NCBI RefSeq assembly: GCF_964340395.1
Contig: NC_135551.1
Coordinates: 20,877,003-20,941,002, forward strand
Direction: 5' to 3'
From: Glandiceps talaboti
Lineage: Eukaryota > Hemichordata > Enteropneusta > Spengelidae
Length of the DNA stretch: 64,000 nt
Shown here: positions 54,340 through 64,000 of the stretch, piece by piece
Numbering within the stretch: the stretch's first letter is position 1
Layout of the letters: every line of letters starts with the position of its first letter
The notes under the pieces: generated by a model
Databases searched by the model: none
What the model was told of the DNA's origin: nothing
The model's input: the letters and a program-made list of their open reading frames with translations, nothing else
Made by a program: the position numbers and the translations under genes

Positions 54340-54598
54340 CACTAGTAGAAAAAATAGTACAGATTACGACATTTTCCGTACTATAGTTCAGATTGAGTTC
54401 AATTCTGTACTTTTATGCTGATGAGGTGGACGTTTCTGTACTTTCCCATTAGCGCCTGTCTAATCGGATTATACTCGATCTGAAAAATAGTTCAGATTGC
54501 GAGTCGGAAGTGATTTGAATACATTTGCATTTAGTTCAGAATATATTCATGAGTTCACCCCGATAACCAGGCAGTAAACAAATGAATATTCAAATCTA
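54340..54598. repeat. CACTA left terminal inverted repeat
   Basis: 259 bp from CACTAGTAG to ATTCAAATCTA. Contains repeated AGTACAG/CTGTAC and AGTTCAGAT words in both orientations, likely sub-terminal transposase-binding repeats by analogy with other CACTA elements. Confidence 0.9.
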
Positions 54599-55622
54599 CC
54601 GTGCTTGCAATCAATACGTACATAAACGCTATACGTGTAGCTAGTAGTGTATTCGATACATATGTATGTATATAAGCAGGCTTATGATATGAACTACATG
54701 GTTAGGACGTACGTAGATTGTAATATCACAGGGCTCATTTTGAAATAAATGTTCGTAGTACGCCTTTTCATTATGCGCTACATACCGCCACCACTAAACG
54801 TGTTTCACATTTCTACGCGTTTGATGCATAGTAATACAGATTTAGATGACATGACAATCGTTTCCAATAATAGTTTAAAATTGGGCCACAAATATTGCTA
54901 GTGTATGGAGCTTCTTAACAAACCTGACCGGCCAATAGCGTCAACAAACTCACAGTAGAGACGTGCTGACAGATTTGAGTCTGTGGACATTATTTCTAGC
55001 TAAGTAAAAATGAGTGACTATTGGGAATATTATATGGCATCCATGTCGTCCATGTCGTCTATAGTTTCTGACGGACCGTGTTATGTACAACGTAACGCTA
55101 AACGAAATACGGTCCATCAGGAATTAACTAGACTAACCTCTATGGGAATAGTATTCTTGTCCATGTGTCGTTTATAGAACAATTAAGTGTTAGTGTGTGA
55201 TCTTCACAGTAATAAACAAGCCTTTAGAAGAACAACAGGTATTCACGCCTCAAATATCTTGGGCATCATCCAAATTACGATCATGAGCACCAAAGTAAAG
55301 GAAATACTTAATGACGTTCGGCATGCAGAACCCCCCCCCCCCCCGGGCCCGTACCTATGGGTACATGCCCGGCATCCATGTAACTGTTATATCACTCTAC
55401 GTGACGATTCTGAGGGCCCTCATCTCTTATTCTCTTGTTTTATTTCAATGTGGTATACTCATAACTCCTGTTTTTATAGTATAACTGTACAATTGGCTTC
55501 GATCAGTGCATTCCAGATTTTCATGAGTCATGTGTGCACATTGCACAGATATCTGCAGAATACTTAAAAGGATTATGGGTACTGTATGCATATGCGGGAA
55601 AAACAAACTGCTGTAAGGAGCA

Positions 55623-55776
55623 TAGTCTCGCTGCCAGACTCGAGACTATCGCCCCTAATCTGTTTACCGAGTGGCGCAGCCGCGAGAAGAGAGGGGGACT
55701 GGTCCCTCTCTTCTCGCGGCTGCGCCGCTCGGTAAACAGATTAGGGACGATAGTCTCGAGTCTGGCAGCGAGACTA
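55623..55776. mobile_element. foldback element with 9-bp target duplication, copy 2
   Basis: Arms of about 74 bp (TAGTCTCGCTGCCAGACTCG ... and its complement ending GCAGCGAGACTA) with few mismatches around a GGGGACTGGT centre. Flanked by perfect 9-mers TAAGGAGCA (55614-55622, 55777-55785). Termini match the 21144 element at TAGTCTYGCTGCYAGAC. GC-rich against its surroundings. Nested inside the CACTA transposon. The frames over it are palindromic shadows. Confidence 0.85.
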
Positions 55777-57789
55777 TAAGGAGCACTGACTTTGCCCTCA
55801 TATCTTCATCCCATTTTGCACTGAAGAAGTTTCACATGGCTCTCATATTTCATATATACTCTTTCTAAATATATGGTGATGCAACATGAGTAGAAATAAC
55901 TGGGGTTAACTAAGTTTGGTAGTCAATATAGCAGGTTTACCATCAAACTGACGCAAAATTTGTTTCAAATTTGTCTAGTAAAAAACGTTGGCCCAGTTGT
56001 CGATTAGGCTTACAAGTTACACAAAGCATGATAAGACACTGTGAATGGTGCAAATAAACAACGTGCGAAATGCCAAATACCAAATGCAAACAATACAAGC
56101 GAACAAAAGGGCCTGTATGCACTCTAATAGCCCGATACTTTGCCTAAAATCAGGCTCACATGTGCGAACGGTGTGTTTTTGACGTACCTAGTAGGCAGTG
56201 ATGTAGATAATAGCCGGTTACCGGTCACAACGCCCAGCTATAACTTATAAGTATAACAGTTGTGGGACCGGCTTAGGAAAGTACTCAAACCTGACGATCA
56301 TTGAACAAATTCTAAGGTTGGAAAATTAAATATGAGTTGCCCGGGAGTTCTAATAGCAAGTAAAATACCCAAAGTGTAAACAAAGTGTACAAGTTTACAT
56401 CTTGTGACAGGTTTGGTTGGGGTCACCTCCATCGGCTAATGGTCGAAATCGTCATTGTAAAATATTTTTAATTACCCTCAACTACAAATCAGCGTATCGT
56501 TGACGATCATTTCAATCGTAAGTGTTTAGAACTGATTCAGAAGTAAAACGTAGAATTATTAATGACAATGGTATGCAAAGTTTTGTTGTTTAACAATCAT
56601 CAGCGATTTGGCATGTTTGCACAAACCACAGATACTTGTTAGTGCATACACTTTTGATACTTCTATTCTATAACTGAGGTAAAGGCTAAATTTAAAAAGA
56701 CATGATCCCAGTATTAACTTTTTTGTTGCGGCTATATTTCCTAAGTGAGGTGTGCCAAAGAAAGTTTTCCCATGATACTTTGCGCCAGTGCGACTTTTTG
56801 ACATTGTACGTTCGATGTTCCCAATGAGTAAATGGAATTTTATCGAGAAGTCTATTCATATTTGTTTATGGCAGCAAGATATTTTCAATTTTCTGTTTTT
56901 GGTCATTTTTGGGGTCAAAAACTGTCATTTGTTTTGTAAATAAAAGAATTCAAAGTAAAAATGAATGACAGCCGCATAACTGATCGATTGAATGGGCTGA
57001 CATTTGGTGTGCAGGTATGTTAGAGTATCTGGATGAAGAATTCTTCAAGAAAATTTGAAGATGACATTGATATGCAAATACGTCTAAAACGTGCTGTGTA
57101 GTATCATATTATAGCCATGTTATTTTACAATACTCGTGAGAAAGTAGAATTTATTGGTGAAGTAAAGTTGCTCATACACCTAAGAAAATTTGACTACACT
57201 TGAATACATAATGAGCAAATGAAATGATCACAACAATCACATATCTTTGTAATATTATGACTATACAAGATCTAATACAGGGACGAATGGGGTACTTATC
57301 AAATAATGCCCTCCGTAACTCAGAAATAAATGTAGATGCGCTGTACTATGCAGTTACGATCAGCGGTTTTGAACTATGGAGGTAGGAAGGAAGGAGGTAG
57401 GAAGGATTATAGTCCTACCACCATTTCTGAACAAAATCGTTGTCCTTGAATTGGAATGGTATGCTTTTAATACAAAAGTTGCACAAACATATGTTCTTGC
57501 TTTCAAAAGTTTTAGAATTAACACCATGATTTCACCGTCGCCCATACTGAGGTTTTCCTGCATCTATTGCTATGGATTTTGTTGGTGGGACTTTGCTGTA
57601 CTGTATGAACACTTGTTCAGACTCAGGCCACTAAAACACAATTGCAAAAAAAACCGTAAAGACACGAAGTATCGTTTTGCACAACGTTCGGCTTGAAGCA
57701 GGTTTGAAGGGTAACCATGCACGACAGAGAAGATGGGTTTAGAGCCCCATTCACACCTAAAACAAAAAGCGATTCTAGTCTGTTCCTAT

Positions 57790-57868
57790 TATAGTGGTCT
57801 GAGGTTCAGATCAAAGTGCCGCATTCATCCACAACATAAAAAATCATAGACCCTACACGACTGGCGTT
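57790..57868. repeat. half-copies of palindrome families B and A
   Basis: TATTATAGTGGTCTGAGG at ~57787-57804 and CATAGACCCTACACGAC at 57846-57862 carry one arm each of the two ultra-short palindromes, about 50 bp apart, inside the CACTA element. Confidence 0.4.
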
Positions 57869-58979
57869 TGTAAAAGTCAGTTTTAAACCATAATTACTAC
57901 ACCTCTTTATCTTCTCGGCAAGAACATGCAGTGCTGCAATCCAACGTGAGGACCTCTCACCAACTTTCAGATCACTTCACATTGGGAACGTTGGTGAGAG
58001 TTCTACTAATATAATTCAGACTGAGGCAAAAAAATATAGCCTTTCTGAGTTGAAATCCGAGGTTTAAATCCTGATATCTGAAAATTCCTAATCAACCCAG
58101 ATTACATTGAATAAAAAATAAGTCTAACAAACAATTTATGATTTTTCAGTCCCGAAACTTGCTATTATCCATACACTGTATACAAAGCTAAATACACGGT
58201 GATTGGTGTATCGCACTCCTTGACTGAGTGGGTCGGAAAAAAAATAGGTAGACTCACTTGTCATAAATCGATTTATAAATCCACAAAGGCACTGTGACAA
58301 CTAAAGCAGTCCCTTTACAGACCATTTTTCTTCAGAAATAGATAGGCTAAAACAATACTGAATGACAGGCAGTCCAAGGTATGCAAAACCATAAGCGAGC
58401 GCGTACTCACGATGCTAGATTAACACACTATTTTACCTGCGCATTGAAGACGCACAGTAAAAAGACCAGTTTTCAACATTAATGCAGGAAATACAAAGCT
58501 AACAATTCAATATTGTATAAAATGTAAGAAAACAAAAAACAGGCGACAGTCAGAGCATGCATGAACTTCGATTTACAATACCATTATTAAGTTCTTGCAT
58601 TTTGGGGCTAATGAAGTCATAGAGACTAGAGTGGGCGAGTTTCATCACAGTTAGTATAATCAATGGCACCGTGATAATTCTGACTTTCACTTGAAACTGG
58701 ACCAGAACAGTCTAGGTCGGACGAGTCGTCATCATCATCAATTCAAAGGCGACGTAACCAAATATACACCGTGAATTCATCTTAGATCGCACCGAGTTGA
58801 ACAATCATGTCTGTCATTGTTGTCCTCTTTGACTAAAAAATATAACATCGAATGTATTTATCATTGTAGAATGTAGACCTTTACGCTGTTTGACCGACTA
58901 TTGAAGTATAACCCACATAGGTGATATTTCATTGACCTACATGGAAATGCTTGTAAATACTTTTTGCAAGTAGTAGTAG

Positions 58980-59011
58980 CTTAGACCACTCTAGTATTTT
59001 TGTGGTCTGAG
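58980..59011. mobile_element. ultra-short palindrome, family B (32 bp)
   Basis: CTTAGACCAC, a 12-nt spacer, GTGGTCTGAG. Flanks AGTAGTAG and GTAGTAGTA could be an 8-bp duplication, but are low-complexity, so the evidence is weaker than at 31609. Confidence 0.5.
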
Positions 59012-59275
59012 GTAGTAGTAAGAGTTTTTGCTAACGTTTACATGCTAGCGTAGTTGTACATGTACGTATACATGTCAGTTCGTATGTACATGTACATTAA
59101 ATGTAGCTCTCATCATATCATACACTGTACATGTGTGTAACCCTTTTCTTTTGCACCCTCCCCCTCCGCCTTCATGTGGTCAAACACAGACAACTAACTA
59201 ACTAAATAGTGTTACTGTAAGTTTTCTGTGGGTCAAACAATTAGTGTACACGCCTTGAATCACATGCAGGCGAGA

Positions 59276-59534
59276 TAGATTTGAATATTCATTTGTTTAC
59301 TGCCCGGTTATCGGGGTGAACTCATGAATATATTCTGAACTAAATGCAAATGTATTCAAATCACTTCCGACTCGCAATCTGAACTATTTTTCAGATCGAG
59401 TATAATCCGATTAGACAGGCGCTAATGGGAAAGTACAGAAACGTCCACCTCATCAGCATAAAAGTACAGAATTGAACTCAATCTGAACTATAGTACGGAA
59501 AATGTCGTAATCTGTACTATTTTTTCTACTAGTG
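59276..59534. repeat. CACTA right terminal inverted repeat
   Basis: Reverse complement of 54340-54598; the visible difference is CCGGTTATC against the left arm's GATAACCAGG. Homology stops abruptly at 59276 (TAGATTTG). Confidence 0.9.
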
Positions 59535-60006
59535 GTAGATGAATGTTTTTAATCATCGAAGCGTGAATCGTAGAGTGCCAGCGGTGACACTATCAGATTT
59601 CTATAAATGGACGTAATGTATTTTCTTAGATTTTTTAAATGTCAATATGATCGTATGATGTTTATTTCCACCTAGTGCCACATGTATTGATGACGCCATT
59701 GATCATTTGAAGAAAATAGTCGAATACATGCATTCAAATTACGATGGTTTAAAACTATGAAAATGTGTCTATAATTAGCTAAAGGCAAAGAGTGTACGCA
59801 TATGACTATATTGTATCCTTTCCTGGATAAACCTAAATACCGTAAAAACCGGAAGTTCTACTTGCTCTACAACTTCAAGACGCCATTTTGCCGCAATGCA
59901 CTATAGGTAATTTATACGTCTGCCTTCTCGATCGCATTCGGTTTTCAAAGGTCTAGTTGACAAACCGTCGTCACCATATCTATTCATAGAATGAGAAAAG
60001 GATTTT

Positions 60007-61272
60007 TAGCACAACTGAACTGAGGTTCAGTAGTGCTATAGGGATCGCCCGGCGTCTGTCTGTCTGTCTGTGTGTGTGGATGTGTGTGTGTGTGTGTGTA
60101 AACAACTTAAAGTCAAAAACCGCTGAACCGATTGCCACGATATTTGGTGGGTCCATTACCTTGGGTGTCTAGTTGGGAAATTGTTCAAATCAAAATGATC
60201 GCATCACAGGTGTGTGATTTGGGTCAAAAAATGTGATTTTTGGTCCAAAAACTTAAACTCAGATACTACTGGGCAGATTGGTGCGAAATTTGGTGGGAAC
60301 ATTCTTAAGGGGGTGTAAAGTAAGATTTGTTCATGACAGGATGATTCCATCTGTGATATGCAAATTAGGGCTAAAAATGTGTCTTTTTGGTTAAAAATCT
60401 ATAATTCCAAAACTACTGAGCAGATTGGGCTGAAATGTAATTGGAATGTATCTAGGGATGTATGGATGAAGAAATATTAAGCATACCATGATTCCATGAG
60501 TGATATGCAAATTAGGTGTAAAAATGTTCATTTTTGGTCAAAAACTTATATCTCAAAAAGCACTTGGTCACCGAGTCTGAAACTTGGTGAGATGTTTCTG
60601 AGTGTTATTCTTCAAAACATTTTGACAAAATTCGCCCTAGCGACCATGACCACGCCCTTAGCAACAACCAAATGGCAGTATATTTTGGTCAAATAACAAC
60701 ATCATCTAGTAGGCAAATGAGTAAACATTCAATAAATGTATGCAAATACCATAGCAACCATGACCACGCCCATAGCAACAGCCAAACGGTCGTGTATTTC
60801 ACAAAGATAACAACAGGGATTATAGACAATTGAATAAACGTTCAAAAAATATATGTAAATTTTCCTAACAACAAGACCACGCCCATAGCAACAGCCAAAT
60901 AATCATGTATATTGCAAAGATAACAACAGGAATAGAAAGACAAATGAATAAACATTCAAAAAATGTATGCAAATGTGCCTAGCAAGAAGACCACGCCCAT
61001 AGCAACAGCCAAATGATCACATATATTGCAAAGATAACAAAGGGGATTAATAGACAATTGAATAAATATTCAAAAAATGTATGTAAATATGCCTGGCAAC
61101 AAGACTACGCCCATAGAAACAGCTAACTAATCACATGTATTGCAAAGATAACAACATGGTTGGATAGGCAACTGGATAGTCATTCACCAAATGACCACTT
61201 ATTGTTAGCATGGACTACCATATGGATAATCATTTTTTAAAAACTGTACAGTTGTGCTACAACGCCATTGGC
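60007..61272 (+). repeat. dispersed repeat with two internal tandem arrays
   Basis: From TAGCACAACTGAACTGAGG through GTTCAGTAGTGCTATAGGG to CAGTTGTGCTACAACGCCAT. First part (60090-60640): about four ~120-bp units built on TTTTTGGTCAAAAACTTA and CTACTGRGCAGATTGG. Second part (60640-61190): five ~114-bp units built on GACCACGCCCATAGCAACAG. A GTCTGT/GT microsatellite lies at 60055-60098. An inverted copy with fewer units is at 3811-4660. No coding capacity and no clear target duplication. Class unknown. Confidence 0.75.
60640..61190. repeat. five ~114-bp tandem units
   Basis: CCACGCCCATAGCAACAGCC recurs at about 60650, 60760, 60878, 60992 and 61107 (first and last diverged), each followed by TTGCAAAGATAACAA and AATAAACATTCAAAAAATGT. 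Confidence 0.85.
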
Positions 61273-61325
61273 GGTATTTTTATATTTCAAACTTAATGAT
61301 GCATTGAGGACGAATCTTTGGACTC

Positions 61326-61789
61326 TATATAATGCAATTCTATAATCAAAACTCATGAATTTTGTATGTAGGCCTACCTTAATTGGCAGCAGATATACAT
61401 TATTTAGTCTGTTTGAACAGCGACAAATTGCATGAGTAGTTACCCGCCAAGAATGTGGTTATATGCCTTGCATCTCAATGAGATGGATTTGTTTTCATAC
61501 TTTATCATATTTTGAATATAAAATATTGTCATTATTTTCGGAATTATGAAAGATGTGTATATAATGCAATTCTATAATCAAAACTCATGAATTTTGTATG
61601 TAGGCCTACCTTAATTGGCAGCAGATATACATTATTTAGTCTGTTTGAACAGCGACAAATTGCATGAGTAGTTACCCGCCAAGAATGTGGTTATATGCCT
61701 TGCATCTCAATGAGATGGATTTGTTTTCATACTTTATCATATTTTGAATATAAAATATTGTCATTATTTTCGGAATTATGAAAGATGTG
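61326..61789. repeat. 232-bp direct tandem duplication, apparently identical copies
   Basis: 61326-61557 and 61558-61789 read the same throughout by eye (TATATAATGCAATTC ... GGAATTATGAAAGATGTG). Either a very recent duplication or an assembly artefact. Confidence 0.9.
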
Positions 61790-63640
61790 TATATCGTTAG
61801 CCCAGAGTTCAATAAATCGATTTATATACATTGTGTTCAGACGCCTACAGATTTGAACCAACAAAATGTCTGTTCGGCGCTGTGAGTGTTGCCATAACTA
61901 CCCAAAATGTGATTAGTAGTGTTGCTAAATATCGTATCCTACTATTCTTTGCTTGTATATATAGCTATGTACTTGAACTCCACATATTGCCTATCACAGA
62001 TATCCTGAATATTTGGCGGGAAAAAACTTTCATTTTAGGTCTTCTACTTGACAGTGTAAACGATAAGTTGATACGATGGAAACCAGTTGAGTAGAAATAA
62101 AACGACGTTTTGATCAATCTTACCAATGCTACATGTAATCATTTGCAGTGAATATTAATTACACTACTTATTCTTTTAAATTTCAAGGCGCAAAAATTTG
62201 TTACAATTTCTTCTCATGAACTACTATTATATTATCATATTGTCGTCAAAATATACATTGTAACAACATATAGTTTTTCAGGTTTTGTCAATTGATTGAA
62301 ATGTAACTATAGTACTTCCACGGTTGGCTTGCCAGACGACAACATTTGTCAAGAACATTCACTAGACTTTTGTTAAGCCCGACGATAAGATTTAGAAATT
62401 AGGTATTTTGTCGAGCCACACAACTTTCTGTTTTTATTCAACTGGTTTACATTGTATATAGCAGGCGCGAATATTTTTTCAGCAGGCATTTCTTACAGTT
62501 TTAAATGATACTGTTGGCCTACTGGAAGGTAAAATAGAATTTTTTTTGAAATTGAATATTTTTGCCAATTGGACAGTGACAGTTCTTGAGACTTCCACTA
62601 AGTTTAACTGTCAAGTTTTGAAACCGGAGCTTCAAATTGTCAACTTCAGAAAGCTGCTAAAAATTATCTAACCGTAACGTGTTGAGTCACTGAGTCCAAC
62701 ACCTTCCTAAATATTGTCCTAGTCAGTGAGTTGTCGATGTGTCTCCATGGTAACAAATGTACCATAAAGAATATCAATATCCCCACGGTAATTATACACC
62801 CTGTTCAATACTGTTCTTTGCAGTTTGAAGTACGAAGCGACCTACGTGCATTTGTGTCTAAGCAAAACAATCCTATTGCGTTACTGCTCGGTTATAGGGA
62901 CATTTCTTAGAACCACAAATCCATGTCGTCATAAATCACTGAAACAAGGGCACAGCTGTCTAAATTATAGTCTAATATTATAGTCAGTAATTGGGCATGC
63001 ATCATACAGACGTGTTAACTTCATTTAAGTTTAATTTGATGTATTTGTATAGGGGGAGGAATCATCACAGAACATTTTCTCTTTCAAACTCATACCCATT
63101 GCTAGAATCAGAGTGATATTACTAGCCTCAGGTGATTTGTTTTTTGTTTTTCATTCATTCTACTTGAGCCGATGGCTCCAGTCCTTCTTACTGGGAGCAG
63201 ATATCAAATTCTATGCATTAGCCTACTTTACCATCACGGGAAATGAATGGAATCACTTCCAGATAACTAATGCCCTTTGGCAATAAGACATTAAAATCCT
63301 CTATCGCAAACAATCACATGTTTCAGGAGAATGCTGTCTCCCAGGACATGCATATATCAAAGATGCATATGTTGTGTGATTTATAAATGTGACTTTCCTC
63401 GACCTTTTATCACAGAGAGAGAGTTGCAATGCCCGTAGATAGTTTGATTGTCTTCGTATTCTTTGACATGGTCATGTGATTCTGAGGCTGCAACATGCCA
63501 TGCGTTGAGTAGAATGTTATCGCTAGCCATGGCCAGTCAGTTTACTAATAGGTGGTTGTCTTGATAGTGGGCGTGATACCACATGGCATTCTGGCCCACT
63601 ACACTTGCTTTTGTTTGCAAAGCAAGTACACTGTACACAA
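61790..63640. other. no gene recognised
   Basis: AT-rich DNA. A plus frame of 87 codons at 61831-62094 (MCSDAYRFEPTKCLFGAVSV at its start) has no recognised motif. Confidence 0.45.
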
Positions 63641-63649
63641 ATTTAGTCA

Positions 63650-63718
63650 CGCATACATACATACATACATACATACATACATACATACATACATACATAC
63701 ATACATACATACATACAT
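63650..63718. repeat. (CATA)n microsatellite
   Basis: About 17 units, next to the inverted dispersed repeat at the window edge. Confidence 0.97.
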
Positions 63719-63719
63719 A

Positions 63720-64000
63720 GATAATTACATACATACCTAACAAACATCATTGACAATCTATAATCAAACAAGCAAACATCTGGCAGACAAACAAATGACG
63801 GAAAAAATAAATATATCAGTAGCACAGAATGCATAGTTTACACTTCGTGCCAAGTGTTATCCAGTAGATCAATATTGGCCTAGAGGGAGATCACTATAAT
63901 GACAATAATATTATAGTACTACAGCCGTGATTCATTGTAAACTGTACTTAGGACAACTGTGTAGTCTGTTTTAACGATCATCTATACAAACCCACAACCT
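63720..64000 (-). repeat. dispersed repeat, copy 2, cut by the window edge
   Basis: Reverse complement of 51220-51506. Homology runs to the last base, so the true end is outside the window. Confidence 0.85.

Larger units (their letters stand above)
54340..59534. mobile_element. CACTA (EnSpm)-type DNA transposon, 5.2 kb, apparently non-autonomous
   Basis: Termini CACTAGTAGAAAAAATAG and CTATTTTTTCTACTAGTG are exact inverted complements, beginning with the diagnostic CACTA, and are flanked by a 3-bp direct repeat GTA (54337-54339, 59535-59537), as expected of the EnSpm/CACTA superfamily. The terminal inverted repeats are 259 bp each; comparing them by eye I found one mismatch, pointing to recent insertion or homogenisation. 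The interior has no long frame with transposase motifs, only short unrecognised frames, nested repeats (foldback at 55623, short palindromes at 57795 and 58982) and unique-looking AT-rich DNA. Mobility would need a transposase supplied elsewhere. Confidence 0.85.

Noticed and set aside
55187-57696. Frames of 80-126 codons inside the CACTA element as transposase candidates
   Set aside because: None shows DDE-transposase blocks; one crosses a poly-C run and another lies over the foldback palindrome.
60007-61259. TAGCACAACTG...CAGTTGTGCTA as terminal inverted repeats of the array element
   Set aside because: Homology with the copies at 193 and 3811 extends beyond this point (CCAATGGCRTTG), and no flanking duplication is visible, so these are probably not the true ends.

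Overview
The window is AT-rich nuclear DNA from a metazoan. The genes have spliced exons with GT/AG borders, introns from a few hundred bases to almost 12 kb, dense microsatellites, and several kinds of transposon remnant. The gene families (ankyrin repeats, an intron-containing integrase-core gene, a membrane SGNH hydrolase, a Rho-like GTPase) and the many MITE-like elements suggest a marine invertebrate, perhaps a lancelet or other invertebrate deuterostome. Nothing here fixes the species, so that is a weak inference. No bacterial operons, CRISPR arrays, tRNA or rRNA genes were recognised.

Layout. (1) 449-6785, minus strand: nine exons that splice in frame into an integrase-core (DDE) protein with D, D and E all present; its 3' end lies beyond the left edge. 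(2) 7034-8945: a tandem repeat of about 449 bp carrying a perfect hairpin, ending in a trinucleotide microsatellite. (3) 9273 to about 27612, minus strand: a small ankyrin-repeat gene with one ATG-only coding exon behind a TATA box, four repeat exons, and an 11.8 kb first intron full of repeats. (4) 27650-30530: intergenic microsatellites and one unassigned open frame. (5) About 30530-33945, plus strand: a decayed non-LTR retrotransposon (LINE) with two tiny palindromic insertions. (6) 34-44.5 kb: no gene seen, with long microsatellites and a 0.5 kb pyrimidine-rich tract. (7) 44550-46034, plus strand: an intact intronless gene for a type II membrane SGNH hydrolase. (8) 50032-50136, plus strand: the first coding exon of a Rho/Rnd-like small GTPase. 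(9) 51.2-64 kb: repeat territory, including a 5.2 kb CACTA-type transposon with 259-bp terminal inverted repeats, a foldback element nested in it, an array-bearing repeat, and an apparently exact 232-bp tandem duplication.

The genes show no functional link to one another. The most unusual content is mobile DNA: (a) 25-36 bp palindromes with target-site-like direct repeats, two of which interrupt the same LINE frame; (b) foldback elements with perfect 9-bp target duplications; (c) a tandem array whose hairpin loop is inverted between neighbouring units; (d) the young-looking CACTA element without a visible transposase.
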